64,000 nt of DNA from Vibrio neptunius (GCF_000967495.1 NZ_JXXU01000048.1:124001-188000); one strand, 5' to 3'. Counted from the stretch's first letter, positions 1 to 9,446 are shown. Numbers and translations: made by a program. The notes: generated by a model not told the origin, from the sequence alone.

Positions 1-217
1 TCTTGCTCGTGCGTTTATGGTCCAGCCTCAAGTACTGTTCGCCGACGAACCAACCGGTAATTTAGATCAGCAAACGGCAGCTAGAGTGGTAGAACTGCTT
101 TTCGAACTGAATAAACAGCACGGGACGACTTTGGTACTTGTTACACATGATATGAAGCTAGCAGAGCTGTGTGATCGTCGCGTTCATATTCAGGCGGGAC
201 ATCTGGAGGAATCGTAA
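1..217 (+). CDS. ABC transporter ATP-binding subunit, LolD/YbbA-like (3' end only)
   Basis: The gene enters from the left edge; the frame is open from base 2. The visible part has the end of the signature helix region (LARAF), the Walker B motif (VLFADEPTGNLD) and the H-loop histidine (LVTHD), which together are typical of the MacB/LolD/YbbA group of ATPases serving FtsX-type permeases. It should sit on the cytoplasmic face and power the permease encoded next. Its TAA stop overlaps the ATG of the permease by one base, so the two are translationally coupled. The substrate cannot be told from the sequence; a YbbA/YbbP-type exporter is the closest match by architecture. Confidence 0.9.
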   Translation, partial: LARAFMVQPQVLFADEPTGNLDQQTAARVVELLFELNKQHGTTLVLVTHDMKLAELCDRRVHIQAGHLEES

Positions 218-2658
218 TGGGAACGACTAATCCTCCAGCGCTAAATCGTCGACTCTTTTCATGGAGTTTGAGTGAAATCCGATATGGTCAGCTTTGGCCT
301 GTGTCGATTGCTCTTACACTCATTATTGCCTGCATTTTCGCTTTAACTGCCCTTGCTGAACGAATGGAACAAGTTATCGTTAAACAGGGAAAAGAGGCGT
401 TGACGGCTGACACTGTTTTTGCGACAGCAAATCCAATCCCCGAAATGCTCTACAAAGCAACCAATGATGCTGGGCTTTTAACGTCAACTCAAACTCGTTT
501 TGCAACCATGGCGTTCAGCGATCAGAGTATGAAACTGATTAGGGTGAAGTCAGTTGATAGTGCTTACCCATTGCGTGGTGAGATGGTGCTGTCAGATGAC
601 AAACAAGAGTTCAACACTGTTAAGCCCGGCGAGTTATGGCTTGATGAACGACTTTTCTCCCAATTAGAGGTTTCTATTGGTGACAGTGTCACGGTTGGTG
701 ATGCTGATTTTACCGTTACTGGTCGTATTGTTGAAGAACCCGGCTTAAGTTTTAATCCTTTCCAGCAGATGCCTTCAGCATTTATCCATAATTCTGATTT
801 AGACAAGACTGGTGCAGTCCAGCTAGGAAGTCGAGTTCGTTTTAGCTTGTTTATCAATGGTGAAGAATCCGATGTTGAACAGGTTAAACAGTCAATTGAG
901 CTCACTCCAAGTGACCGCTGGCGTGATCAAAATAGCGCGAGCCGAACCAATGAAGTCTTTCAGCGCACTGAGCAATACCTGTCCTTAACGGTGGCAATTG
1001 TTGTCATCATGGCTGCAACCACCTTAGTTTTGACCTGCCAGCATTACGTCGCAACGCGCCGGAAAACTATCTCAATGCTGAAAAGCCTTGGCGCCAGTAA
1101 GCGATGGATTGGTCGTTGGCTCGGTATGCAGGTTATGATTTTACTCACCAGTGCATCGGTCATCGGAGTCATCATTGGTATCGTGCTTGAATACTTGCTT
1201 CGCATACCGCTTGTCGATTTGCTACCCAACCCTCTACCGAGTTATGGGTTACAACCTGCTTTTGTGTCAATTTTCACCAGCATCTTAATTGCGGTACCAG
1301 CATTGGGTATTCCTCTGCTAAGCCTTTTAAATGTGAGTGCAGTAGATGTCATGCAACCTCAGGCGACAACCAATAAAGATCGTAAAACAAGCTTGTTGGT
1401 ATTAGTGCCCATTGTGCCGATGCTGTTTGTTTATCGCGAAAACACGCTGGTTTGGATTGTTTTAGGGGGCATGATTGCTTTATTTGCTGCGCTTGCGGTA
1501 GTGAGTTTATTTGTCACCAGAATGTTGGGACGCCTCCCATTATCGACTTCATTCAAACTTGCACTGAGTCGAATTAACCGCTCTTCACTAGCCACTGGTA
1601 TCCAGTTTGGTGCTTTGGCTCTGTCATTGATGTTGCTGGCCGTTATGTGGCTGGTGCGCACCGACTTGTTGTCTGATTGGCAAAAAACGATTCCTGAAAA
1701 TGCGCCGAACGCATTTGCTCTCAATATCGCGCCCTATGAAAAAGACGGCTATCTGGGTGTGCTAGATGAGCATAAGATTGAGCGTTCAATAGACTACCCA
1801 ATTATTCGTGGCCGTTTGACTGAAATCAATGGTATTGATGCCAAAGATCAGGTTCAAGGGGAAGAGGGTAGCGATGTACTACGGCGAGAAATTAACTTTA
1901 CCTTTGGTACAGGCATTCCCCAACATAACACTGTTCTCCAAGGACAGTGGTCTGAGAGTAACGGTGTATCTGTTGAATCGGATGTTGCTGAGGACTTCAA
2001 CCTCAATTTAGGTGATGAACTTACGTTTGTGATCAACAGCCAAGTGGTGAAAGCGAACGTGAACAGTATTCGCCAAGTTGAGTGGCGTGACATGAAACCT
2101 AACTTTTACTTTATCTTCACTCCCGATGTCCTAAAGAGCATTCCAGCCACTTATTTGGTGAGTTTTAGAGTGGAAGAGCAGCATAACGGTGTGCTTAATG
2201 AGCTATCCAGAAATCATCCAACAGTGAGTCTGATGGATATTCGAAGTATGGGCGAAAAAATTCAGCAATTACTCACTCAGATTGTCTGGTCTATCACGGT
2301 ACTTGCTGCGCTGGGCGTTATTGCTGGTTTACTGTTGATATTTACTTTGTTGCGTTTGAGTTTGGGGCAGAGGCAATCTGAATTACAGTTATATCGGACG
2401 TTAGGAGCCAGTAAAAAGCGAGTAACGAGAACTATTTGGGCAGAATATGGATTGATGGCTCTGGTGGCAGGATTGATAGCTACCATTGGTGCAGAAGCCG
2501 TTGTTGGGGGTATTATGTCATTTGGATTTGATCTTTCTCCCAGCCTTCATTTTTCACTTTGGTTTGCATTGCCATTAGTGGCGTTTTGCACACTTGCGCT
2601 GGTTGTGAACAGTCTGTTAAAACGACTGCTAGTCCCTATAAACAAAGACTTTAATTAG
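217..2658 (+). CDS. ABC transporter permease, FtsX/YbbP family
   Basis: An 813-residue inner-membrane protein with the large layout of YbbP-type permeases: one N-terminal membrane segment (about residues 27-45), a periplasmic domain, three membrane segments around 255-370, further hydrophobic segments around 390-435 and 465-485, a second periplasmic domain, and three C-terminal segments around 685-800. Two FtsX repeats carry the characteristic motifs KSLGASKRWI and RTLGASKKRV. It pairs with the ATPase just upstream (start overlaps its stop). The family extrudes or extracts lipophilic substrates or lipoproteins; the substrate here is unknown. It ends the operon. Confidence 0.9.
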   Translation: MGTTNPPALNRRLFSWSLSEIRYGQLWPVSIALTLIIACIFALTALAERMEQVIVKQGKEALTADTVFATANPIPEMLYKATNDAGLLTSTQTRFATMAFSDQSMKLIRVKSVDSAYPLRGEMVLSDDKQEFNTVKPGELWLDERLFSQLEVSIGDSVTVGDADFTVTGRIVEEPGLSFNPFQQMPSAFIHNSDLDKTGAVQLGSRVRFSLFINGEESDVEQVKQSIELTPSDRWRDQNSASRTNEVFQRTEQYLSLTVAIVVIMAATTLVLTCQHYVATRRKTISMLKSLGASKRWIGRWLGMQVMILLTSASVIGVIIGIVLEYLLRIPLVDLLPNPLPSYGLQPAFVSIFTSILIAVPALGIPLLSLLNVSAVDVMQPQATTNKDRKTSLLVLVPIVPMLFVYRENTLVWIVLGGMIALFAALAVVSLFVTRMLGRLPLSTSFKLALSRINRSSLATGIQFGALALSLMLLAVMWLVRTDLLSDWQKTIPENAPNAFALNIAPYEKDGYLGVLDEHKIERSIDYPIIRGRLTEINGIDAKDQVQGEEGSDVLRREINFTFGTGIPQHNTVLQGQWSESNGVSVESDVAEDFNLNLGDELTFVINSQVVKANVNSIRQVEWRDMKPNFYFIFTPDVLKSIPATYLVSFRVEEQHNGVLNELSRNHPTVSLMDIRSMGEKIQQLLTQIVWSITVLAALGVIAGLLLIFTLLRLSLGQRQSELQLYRTLGASKKRVTRTIWAEYGLMALVAGLIATIGAEAVVGGIMSFGFDLSPSLHFSLWFALPLVAFCTLALVVNSLLKRLLVPINKDFN

Positions 2659-2672
2659 CGCCTCAGTGGTTA

Positions 2673-2719
2673 AGTTATCCAGTTATCCACAAAAACGGTG
2701 GATAAAGTTTTGGATAACT
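2673..2719. repeat. Nested inverted repeats containing a DnaA-box-like sequence
   Basis: Two perfect 8-base inverted repeats are nested: AGTTATCC (2673) with GGATAACT (2712), and inside them TTATCCAC (2683) with GTGGATAA (2698). The inner left arm with its next base reads TTATCCACA, a perfect match to the DnaA box consensus; the inner right arm with its preceding base (2697) reads GGTGGATAA, one mismatch from the reverse box. No run of T follows, so it is not a standard intrinsic terminator. The rest of the 289-base gap before the next gene holds nothing else recognised. Confidence 0.6.
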
Positions 2720-2947
2720 TAGCCTGTAGATAACTCGTCATTTGGTGCGAAGCCAATAAGCGTAATGTTTAGAGGATTTTTGTTATTCACAGTGACGATT
2801 TTTTGTGTTGTCACAGGATATGAGTCAAGACTTTTTTTTAATTTTTTTTACTTGAAATTGTCATATTTATCCCCTTCAAAAAATGTGATTTTTTTGGGTG
2901 TGCAAACACAGTAAAATGTCCTGAGAATGAATAAATTAGCAACATAA

Positions 2948-4387
2948 ATGCAGCCTGATAATACAAAATTTGATACGCCTACTGTCGCTGTGATCGGTGG
3001 AGGCATTGCTGGTTCGACCGCGGCCTTGCACTTGGCGGAAATAGGTATAAATGTTGTGTTGCTTGAAAAAAGCAAAACTTTAATCAGCGGACCTCCGATT
3101 TGCCATTTGCACGCTGGTGGGAATTTGTACAGAGAGATCTCGACTTCTCAATGTATCGAACTATTAAAACAATCCATTGAAACGGTTCGCCTATACCCGC
3201 ATACCATCAATCGACGTCCAACCGTCATTGCTGTGCCTTATAGCGACGGTGGTAGTCCCGATGAGTTGTATGAGCGATTGATCACTATACAACGATGCTA
3301 CCAGGATCTGGTGGATTCAGATCCAGCGAACCAAGTGTTGGGCAAACCTTGCGATTATTACAAGTTCTATGGTCGTGACGAATTGGAAGAATTAGCCAAT
3401 CGCAGTCAACCTGAACAACCAAAACATGTTGACGACTGGGTGATACCATTCGCGAAATCAGCGGACTTGGAATCTTTGAAGTTTCCAGTGGTCGCCGTTC
3501 AGGAACATGGCTGGAGCGTATTTCGTATTGCAGCATCGGCTACACTGGCTCTTGACTCGATTCCAAACTGTCAGTTGCTTACCGAAACACAAGTGATTGG
3601 TCTTGAAAGTACTACTCAAGGTTGGAATGTGGAATACAGAAACACGAACGGCGAGGTCAGTGTTTTAAAAGTGGACTACTTGGTCAATGCTTGTGGTTAC
3701 GAGACTGGAAGTATTGATGATTTAGCGCAGAAGCCGCGTGATCGCCTAGTCGAGTTCAAAGCAGCTTATGTAACGCGTTGGGATGAAAGCGACGAACTCT
3801 GGCCAGAAGTTATTTTCCATGGTCCAAGAGGAACACCCAAAGGTATGGCCCAGTTAACGCCTTACCCTAACGGCGTATTCCAATTGCATGGTATGACGAA
3901 AGATATCACGTTGTTTGATGACGGTTTGGTTGCTTCTGGTGAGCAATCTTCTCAGCCTACGCTTCCACTTAGGTTGAAACGTAAAATTCAACAAGGTTGG
4001 GATGAATCAGTGGTTTTGGAACGCACGAGACGCGCCATTGAACACATGGCTAATTTTGTACCTGGCTACAAGAACGCCTATGAGTTTGGTACGCCTTTAT
4101 TTGGCGCTCAGCAGATCCCTGGCTCAGATGAGACGCTTCGAGCGGCAGATGTCACCTTCGAAGGACGTCATTATGCAAGGATTGAAGTAGTCAAAGGTTC
4201 CTCTGCTCTAGAAGCTGCTATCAAGCTAGTTGATGAGTGGTCGCTATTTGACTACAAGGGTGAGTCCATTGAATCTCTTCACCCTGTTAGTATGGCATTG
4301 GACCCGAAGGTGATTGAATCCAAAGCGGAAGAATTGGCGACACTGCGAGATTACCCGCCAGAGCTCGCCAGTGTTTATGGGCAATAA
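2948..4387 (+). CDS. FAD-dependent oxidoreductase (DAO-like fold)
   Basis: A 479-residue flavoprotein with an N-terminal dinucleotide-binding Rossmann motif, VAVIGGGIAGSTAALHLAE (residues 13-31), followed by the acidic end of beta-2 (VVLLEKS). A second FAD-contact motif, YLVNACGYETG, lies near residue 244. No signal peptide or membrane segment is visible. The architecture is that of the D-amino-acid oxidase/GlpD-type superfamily, but the substrate is not evident. It stands alone and ends at a strong hairpin. Start chosen at the ATG that places the Rossmann strand close to the N-terminus. Confidence 0.75.
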   Translation: MQPDNTKFDTPTVAVIGGGIAGSTAALHLAEIGINVVLLEKSKTLISGPPICHLHAGGNLYREISTSQCIELLKQSIETVRLYPHTINRRPTVIAVPYSDGGSPDELYERLITIQRCYQDLVDSDPANQVLGKPCDYYKFYGRDELEELANRSQPEQPKHVDDWVIPFAKSADLESLKFPVVAVQEHGWSVFRIAASATLALDSIPNCQLLTETQVIGLESTTQGWNVEYRNTNGEVSVLKVDYLVNACGYETGSIDDLAQKPRDRLVEFKAAYVTRWDESDELWPEVIFHGPRGTPKGMAQLTPYPNGVFQLHGMTKDITLFDDGLVASGEQSSQPTLPLRLKRKIQQGWDESVVLERTRRAIEHMANFVPGYKNAYEFGTPLFGAQQIPGSDETLRAADVTFEGRHYARIEVVKGSSALEAAIKLVDEWSLFDYKGESIESLHPVSMALDPKVIESKAEELATLRDYPPELASVYGQ

Positions 4388-4389
4388 TG

Positions 4390-4416
4390 AAAAAGCGCTC
4401 TAAATTGGCGCTTTTT
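4390..4416. terminator. Bidirectional terminator between the FAD oxidoreductase and pxpC
   Basis: Hairpin AAAAAGCGC / GCGCTTTTT with a 9-base loop lies between two convergent genes. T-runs lie on both sides, so it can serve both strands. Confidence 0.85.
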
Positions 4417-4427
4417 CTTTGTACCGG

Positions 4428-5360
4428 CTAGTAGCCAAAGAACCTTGCCCACTGACACCAAACATCTTGCAATCCCAGTAAATCCCCTCTAACAAAGCGA
4501 ACTTTTTGCCCTGGTTTGGCTTGAGCGAGTCTAGGTAGGTCAATGCGCGCAACGCAACCAATCTTGGGGTAACCACCAATCGTTTGCCTGTCATTAAGTA
4601 GTACGATGGGTTCCCCATTAGGGGGGACCTGAATCGCGCCAAGTGCAATACCTTCGCTGAGATATTCTTGGTTGGGTGGGGTGATTTTTGCTTCACAGAG
4701 TCGATAGCCCATTCGATCAACCAGCTGACTGACGGTAAATTCTTGTTTGTAGAGGGCGTTTATTGCATCTTGTGAAAAGTCATCCACCTGATAGCCTTCG
4801 ATTACACGCAGCTCAAGCGGTAAGTTGTAGTCTGGCTTATAGCGGAAAGTCATTTGCAGTGATTTTTCCCTCACCTCATGAGGCTCGAAACTAATGATTT
4901 CACCTGCTTGTACTGGCTGGCCGGACTGAGTACCCCCGAGTTGATCTCTCGTGACGGTGGCGCAGCTACCAAGTTGAGTTTTAACCTTAAAACCGCCTTT
5001 TACGGCGAGATAACTTCTTAACCCGTTCTTTGGCAAAGAAAAGGTCAGAGTTTGTCCCTGACGTGCAACAAACGTAGACCAGTTTTCAATCGCTACTCCG
5101 TCAAGGCGGGCATTAAGGTCTCCACCAGTGATGGCCATTTCGCATTTTGAGTGAATGAGAAATTCGGCCTGACCAAGAGTAATCTCTAAGGAAGGGCAAT
5201 TGGTAGTATTACCCAAAAGGTGATTCGCCCAGCTATAGGCATAGTCATCGACAGGGCCACCTTGAGTAATACCGAAATGAGCTAACCCGAATCGACCAAA
5301 ATCTTGGATGAGCGTTTGCTGACCGGGTTTAATTACAGTCATTGCATTGTTATTCATCAT
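4428..5360 (-). CDS. pxpC: 5-oxoprolinase subunit C
   Basis: This is a biotin-dependent-carboxyltransferase-like (KipA/AHS2) subunit of the ATP-dependent prokaryotic 5-oxoprolinase PxpABC, which opens 5-oxoproline to glutamate. Visible family motifs are LIQDFGRFGLAHFGITQGG near the N-terminus, AITGGDLNARLDG, and LLNDRQTIGGYPKIG near the C-terminus. The ATG at 5360 overlaps the pxpB stop as ATGA and has AAGGGG upstream; a GTG two codons earlier is the alternative. Length (about 310 residues) is normal. It is the last gene of the pxpA-pxpB-pxpC operon. Confidence 0.9.
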   Translation of the reverse strand: MMNNNAMTVIKPGQQTLIQDFGRFGLAHFGITQGGPVDDYAYSWANHLLGNTTNCPSLEITLGQAEFLIHSKCEMAITGGDLNARLDGVAIENWSTFVARQGQTLTFSLPKNGLRSYLAVKGGFKVKTQLGSCATVTRDQLGGTQSGQPVQAGEIISFEPHEVREKSLQMTFRYKPDYNLPLELRVIEGYQVDDFSQDAINALYKQEFTVSQLVDRMGYRLCEAKITPPNQEYLSEGIALGAIQVPPNGEPIVLLNDRQTIGGYPKIGCVARIDLPRLAQAKPGQKVRFVRGDLLGLQDVWCQWARFFGY

Positions 5361-6064
5361 TGCCACCCCTTGGCGATACGCCCGCCTAAACGAAGAAACT
5401 CATCACCGGAAATTGGTTTAAAACGAACTTTGGTGCCAATAGAGAAAGGCAATATTGGCGAGCTGTTCGGTGTATAAAGATTTATCGGGCAATTACCAAT
5501 AATATTCCAGCCGCCAGGAGACTCTGCGGGGTAGATTGCTGTGTTCGAATTGGCAATGCCGACACTGCCCTTTGGCAACTTAACTCTTGGTGAAGGTTTC
5601 CTAGGTAATTGCAGTGATTCATTTACTGAAGTTAAAAACGCAAACCCAGGTGCAAAGCCGATGGCTCCTACCGTGTATTCCTGTGCACAATGTAATTCAA
5701 TCACATCATCGAGTTTTAGCCCTTTGTTGTAGTAGCTGGATAAATCTGGGCCGACATCGTCATGATAGTAAACAGGCAATTCGATATGCTGTGAGTCAGT
5801 ATCATCTGGAAGCGCTTTAATGGCTTCTGTGACCAGTTTTTCCAAATAAGGCACAAATTCGAATATTGAGACTCGGTGAGGAAGGTAATCAATTAGGATG
5901 GAATCAAACGAAGGGGTCACGTTCATTATCATGGCTCCAAGTTGATTACTCAGATACTGACTTATCTCTCCAATCAAGAGAGATAGCTTGTGGCTTGGTT
6001 CTGCCTCAAAATGGATGAGTATTGAACATTCAGCAACGGGATCTACAGATGTTTCGATATTCAC
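5357..6064 (-). CDS. pxpB: 5-oxoprolinase subunit B
   Basis: A 235-residue KipI/AHS1 family protein, partner of PxpC in 5-oxoprolinase. The hallmark cyclophilin-like domain sequences are present: YTVGAIGFAPGFAFL, PRVKLPKGSVGIAN and YPAESPGGWNIIGN. It starts with GTG preceded by GGAGAG at good spacing, 16 bases after pxpA ends, and its TGA overlaps the pxpC start. Context of all three Pxp genes in one direction makes the assignment firm, although KipI-type regulation of a kinase is a known paralogous role. Confidence 0.9.
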   Translation of the reverse strand: MNIETSVDPVAECSILIHFEAEPSHKLSLLIGEISQYLSNQLGAMIMNVTPSFDSILIDYLPHRVSIFEFVPYLEKLVTEAIKALPDDTDSQHIELPVYYHDDVGPDLSSYYNKGLKLDDVIELHCAQEYTVGAIGFAPGFAFLTSVNESLQLPRKPSPRVKLPKGSVGIANSNTAIYPAESPGGWNIIGNCPINLYTPNSSPILPFSIGTKVRFKPISGDEFLRLGGRIAKGWQ

Positions 6065-6080
6065 TAATGCTCTCCTTATG

Positions 6081-6815
6081 CTAAAGGACGTTTCGTATTT
6101 TCTGAATCATTCTAATCGCGTGCTCGTTGTCGCCGTGAACACAAATCGTGTCAGCTTCAATAGGGATTAAAAAGCCGTCAATGGTCCTCACTTTTCCGTA
6201 GTGCGCAATCTGTTTGATTTGATCGAGTATATCTTCTTCTTTATGCAATACGGCACCAGGCATTGAACGCGGAGACAATGAACCATTTGATAGATAGGCG
6301 CGATCGGCAAATGCTTCGAATAGAACAGGAAGTTCATACTTGTCAGCAATATCCAAATGTTTTTCGCTATCATTAATGGCTAACATCATTAGCGGTACAT
6401 CAAAACACGATACAGCATCTGCAACCGCATCAAATATTGAGATATCTCGCATCATGTCATTATATAGAGCGCCATGTGGCTTAACGTAGCCAACTTGCGC
6501 GTTATGGCTTTCTGCCAAAGATTTAAGTGCGCCTACCTGATAGATAAGCATGTTGGTGATTTCTTCTGTCGCCATCGGAATAGAACGGCGACCAAAGCCC
6601 TGTAAATCTGGGTAGCTCGGATGAGCACCTATTTGAGTGTCATGTTCAATGGCCAGTTTAATGGTATTGGACATAATCTGAGGATCGGAGGCGTGAAAAC
6701 CGCAAGCAATGTTAGCCATGTCTATCCAAGGCATGACCGCTTCATCGTTGCCCATACGCCAAGAGCCAAAGCTTTCACCCATATCGCAATTCAGTGTAAT
6801 AGAACGCTTTGTCAT
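6081..6815 (-). CDS. pxpA: 5-oxoprolinase subunit A (LamB/YcsF family)
   Basis: A 244-residue LamB/YcsF protein. Diagnostic motifs are LNCDMGESFG at the N-terminus, ANIACGFHASDP, GAHPSYPDLQGFGRR and VKPHGALYN; the C-terminal ICVHGDNEHA is also typical. The ATG at 6815 is preferred over one seven codons upstream because GGAAGG lies at the right distance before it and the family starts close to LNCDMGE. First gene of the pxpABC operon that recycles 5-oxoproline, a damage product of glutamine/glutamate. Confidence 0.93.
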   Translation of the reverse strand: MTKRSITLNCDMGESFGSWRMGNDEAVMPWIDMANIACGFHASDPQIMSNTIKLAIEHDTQIGAHPSYPDLQGFGRRSIPMATEEITNMLIYQVGALKSLAESHNAQVGYVKPHGALYNDMMRDISIFDAVADAVSCFDVPLMMLAINDSEKHLDIADKYELPVLFEAFADRAYLSNGSLSPRSMPGAVLHKEEDILDQIKQIAHYGKVRTIDGFLIPIEADTICVHGDNEHAIRMIQKIRNVL

Positions 6816-7058
6816 TGAATCCCTTCCAACATTCATCTATCGAGTCAACATGTTATAAAAATAACAAACAATCAATGATCTATTTCATTATTTTGCCAAC
6901 ACTAAGCCCATTTATTGCTTTTATTGTAAGCATCTTGTCCTTATGGTTTGCTTAAGGCATCTACGAGCGGATTTAGCGGTTTGATTCTCATTAATAAGCT
7001 ATGTTTTAACATGAAGATTCGTTAGTATTTGCACCAAATTTATCAGAAGGTTAGGGAT

Positions 7059-8075
7059 ATGAACGTATTGGTTACAGGCGGTATGGGCTACATAGGCAGC
7101 CACACATGTATACAAATGATCGAAGCAGGCATGACACCTGTAATTTTCGACAACCTATACAACAGTAAAAAGAGTGTTCTCAAAAGAGTAGAACAAGTCA
7201 CTGGTGTGGCGCCATCCTTCATCGAAGGGGATATTCGTGACAAACAGGCGCTTGTGGGGGTAATGAAAGCGCATCAGATCACCGCTGTTATCCATTTTGC
7301 TGGTTTGAAAGCTGTCGGTGAGTCAGTAGAGAAGCCGCTCGAATATTACGATAACAACGTTAATGGTACCTTGGTACTCGTCGATGCTATGCGTGAAGTT
7401 GGCGTTAAGTCTATTGTTTTTTCTTCTTCTGCCACGGTTTATGGTGACCCTGCAAGTGTGCCAATTACTGAAGATTTCCCAACCAGCGCGACGAATCCAT
7501 ATGGCCGCAGTAAGTTAATGGTGGAAGAGTGCCTGACGGATTTTCAGAAAGCGAACCCAGATTGGAGCGTCACGCTACTTCGATATTTCAACCCAGTAGG
7601 CTCACACCCATCAGGTCATTTAGGTGAAGATCCCCAGGGTATACCAAATAACCTAATGCCTTTTGTTTCTCAGGTAGCGGTTGGTCGACGTGAATGTTTG
7701 TCTGTATTTGGTGATGATTACCCAACCAAAGATGGGACGGGGGTGCGTGATTACATTCACGTGATGGACCTTGCCGATGGACATATCGCAGCGCTTAAGA
7801 AAGTCGGCCAGAAAGGCGGTTTGCATGTCTACAACTTGGGTACTGGCAACGGCTACAGTGTCCTAGATATGGTAAAAGCTTTTGAATTGGCGTCTGGTAA
7901 GCAGGTGCCTTATCAAATCGTCAAACGTCGTCCTGGTGACATCGCTGAATGTTGGGCAGACCCTTCTAAAGCAATGCGTGATTTGGACTGGAAAGCGGGT
8001 CGTACATTGGAAGAAATGACCACTGATACGTGGCGTTGGCAGTCCAATAATCCTCAAGGGTACCCAGACGCATAA
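7059..8075 (+). CDS. galE: UDP-glucose 4-epimerase
   Basis: A 338-residue short-chain dehydrogenase-type epimerase interconverting UDP-glucose and UDP-galactose. The NAD-binding motif VTGGMGYIGSH lies at the N-terminus, followed by the family strings VIHFAGLKAVGES, SSSATVYGD and the catalytic YGRSKLMVE (Tyr-x3-Lys), then LRYFNPVGSHPSG. The ATG at 7059 has AGGTTAGGG upstream and gives the standard GalE length; an upstream TTG ten codons earlier is disfavoured. It stands alone, with no gal operon beside it, and ends at a strong terminator, suggesting a role in surface-glycan precursors. Confidence 0.97.
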   Translation: MNVLVTGGMGYIGSHTCIQMIEAGMTPVIFDNLYNSKKSVLKRVEQVTGVAPSFIEGDIRDKQALVGVMKAHQITAVIHFAGLKAVGESVEKPLEYYDNNVNGTLVLVDAMREVGVKSIVFSSSATVYGDPASVPITEDFPTSATNPYGRSKLMVEECLTDFQKANPDWSVTLLRYFNPVGSHPSGHLGEDPQGIPNNLMPFVSQVAVGRRECLSVFGDDYPTKDGTGVRDYIHVMDLADGHIAALKKVGQKGGLHVYNLGTGNGYSVLDMVKAFELASGKQVPYQIVKRRPGDIAECWADPSKAMRDLDWKAGRTLEEMTTDTWRWQSNNPQGYPDA

Positions 8076-8096
8076 CTTATCGTTACAAAGAAGATA

Positions 8097-8120
8097 GCCA
8101 CCGCAAGCGGTGGCTTTTTT
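8097..8120 (+). terminator. Intrinsic terminator after galE
   Basis: Perfect stem GCCACCGC/GCGGTGGC with an AA loop followed by six T. Confidence 0.92.
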
Positions 8121-8162
8121 ACGCATTATACAAAATAGGCAAAATTGACAATGCGGATGAGG

Positions 8163-8300
8163 TTAATCCACCTCTTTATCTTTGCCCAGCGACAGTAGCC
8201 AGACAGAGATTGCGGCGACAACGGCAAAGCCAGACAAGATAATGAAAGGCATCGCGCCGTAGCCCAAGATATGCCAGATAACTGATTCTAAAGTACTCAT
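8163..8300 (-). CDS. Small single-span membrane protein of the nap cluster (TIGR02808-like)
   Basis: A 45-residue protein beginning MSTLESVIWHILGYGAM, with one hydrophobic span (about residues 15-37, IILSGFAVVAAISVWLLSL) and a charged C-terminus (GKDKEVD). GGAG lies ahead of its ATG, and it starts 12 bases after the napC stop on the same strand. Size, single span and position match the short-protein family I recall as TIGR02808, found next to periplasmic nitrate reductase genes in Vibrio and Photobacterium. Function unknown; an accessory to the NapC/NapAB electron path is an inference from position. Confidence 0.8.
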   Translation of the reverse strand: MSTLESVIWHILGYGAMPFIILSGFAVVAAISVWLLSLGKDKEVD

Positions 8301-8312
8301 GTATTAGTGCTC

Positions 8313-8891
8313 CTATTGCCAGCCTTCAACGCCATGCATGTCAGGAAGTTTGTGAGCAATGCCTTTATGACAGTCTACACAAGTTTTTTCGCCTGAAGCC
8401 AAAGCCGTTGAGTGTTGTTTCGCACTACGTGCCCCTTGTTCTGAAAAATCCATATATTCGAACTCGTGGCAGTTTCTACACTCTAAAGAGTCATTCTTTT
8501 TGAATCGAGCCCATTCCCGTTCGGCCAAGTGAGCTCGGCGTTCTTGGAATTTTTCTGGAGTATCAATAGTTCTCAGCACATAATGTGCAAACAGCTCTTT
8601 AGATGCCTGTACTTTACGAACGATCTTGTCTGTCCACTCATGTGGAACGTGACAGTCTGAACAAATAGCACGCACACCAGAGCGGTTAGAGTAGTGAATC
8701 GTTTCTTGAATTTCTGCGACAATAGGGGCATGACAACCAGAACAAAATTCCTCTGTGTTGGTTGCTTCCATACCCGTGTTAAATGCGCCCCAAAACAGAA
8801 GGCCACCAGCAAAGCCCATAAATAAAACCACACCAACGGCTGTTTTACTTGGGGATGCTAGTCTCTTCCAAAACGCTTTCAATAATTTCAT
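8313..8891 (-). CDS. napC: Tetraheme cytochrome c quinol dehydrogenase NapC
   Basis: A 192-residue membrane-anchored NapC/NirT family cytochrome. It has one N-terminal membrane anchor (about residues 18-37) and four CXXCH heme sites: CSGCH, CSDCH, CRNCH and CVDCH. It takes electrons from the quinol pool and passes them to the periplasmic NapB/NapA. It lies between napB and the 45-residue membrane gene in the napFDABC operon, all on the minus strand. Length is normal for the family. Confidence 0.95.
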   Translation of the reverse strand: MKLLKAFWKRLASPSKTAVGVVLFMGFAGGLLFWGAFNTGMEATNTEEFCSGCHAPIVAEIQETIHYSNRSGVRAICSDCHVPHEWTDKIVRKVQASKELFAHYVLRTIDTPEKFQERRAHLAEREWARFKKNDSLECRNCHEFEYMDFSEQGARSAKQHSTALASGEKTCVDCHKGIAHKLPDMHGVEGWQ

Positions 8892-8920
8892 AGATAGCCT
8901 CTTACTTACTCACGTAGTAC

Positions 8921-9376
8921 TTACTTAAGTGAATCAACACTCTTGAAATCGTTCTCAATTAAAGGCTGAGCATTTGCTTGAGGAACATGACATTGAAGAC
9001 AGAAGTAACGACGAGGAGACATATCCGCCAGAACTGCATCTTCACGGTTTACGTAGTGAGTTACACTAATCTTCGTTGCACCCATCTCTTTGGCATTCTT
9101 CCAGCTGTGGCATGAAAGACATTTATTTGCGTTCAATGAGACTTCGTAACCACGAATGTTATGAGGAATCAAAGGTGGTTGATAAACATAGCTGCTATCA
9201 AGCGCCTGTTCGCGAGGGTATTTCTTGAAATCATCAGCAGGGCGAGTTGCTTCTAGTTCACTAACACCGCGTAGTGATTCAAGACCACCAATACCACCTG
9301 GGTTTTCAAGTTCAGCTACTGCAAAACCGCTGACTAAAGCACCAACTGATAACAGTGCAATAAGTAATTTTTTCAT
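8921..9376 (-). CDS. napB: Periplasmic nitrate reductase diheme cytochrome NapB
   Basis: A 151-residue exported cytochrome with a signal peptide ending around residue 20 (LLSVGALVSGFAVA) and two heme-binding sites, CLSCH and CLQCH. It forms the electron-transfer small subunit of the NapAB complex in the periplasm. The string SYVYQPPLIPHNI matches the conserved NapB region before the first heme. It lies 70 bases after napA and 29 bases before napC in the same operon. Confidence 0.95.
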   Translation of the reverse strand: MKKLLIALLSVGALVSGFAVAELENPGGIGGLESLRGVSELEATRPADDFKKYPREQALDSSYVYQPPLIPHNIRGYEVSLNANKCLSCHSWKNAKEMGATKISVTHYVNREDAVLADMSPRRYFCLQCHVPQANAQPLIENDFKSVDSLK

Positions 9377-9446
9377 CTTACATTCTCCGCCTTATGGCTA
9401 AATTCTTATCTGCGGTCGCCCGTAAGAGCGACCGACGCTTTCTGGT

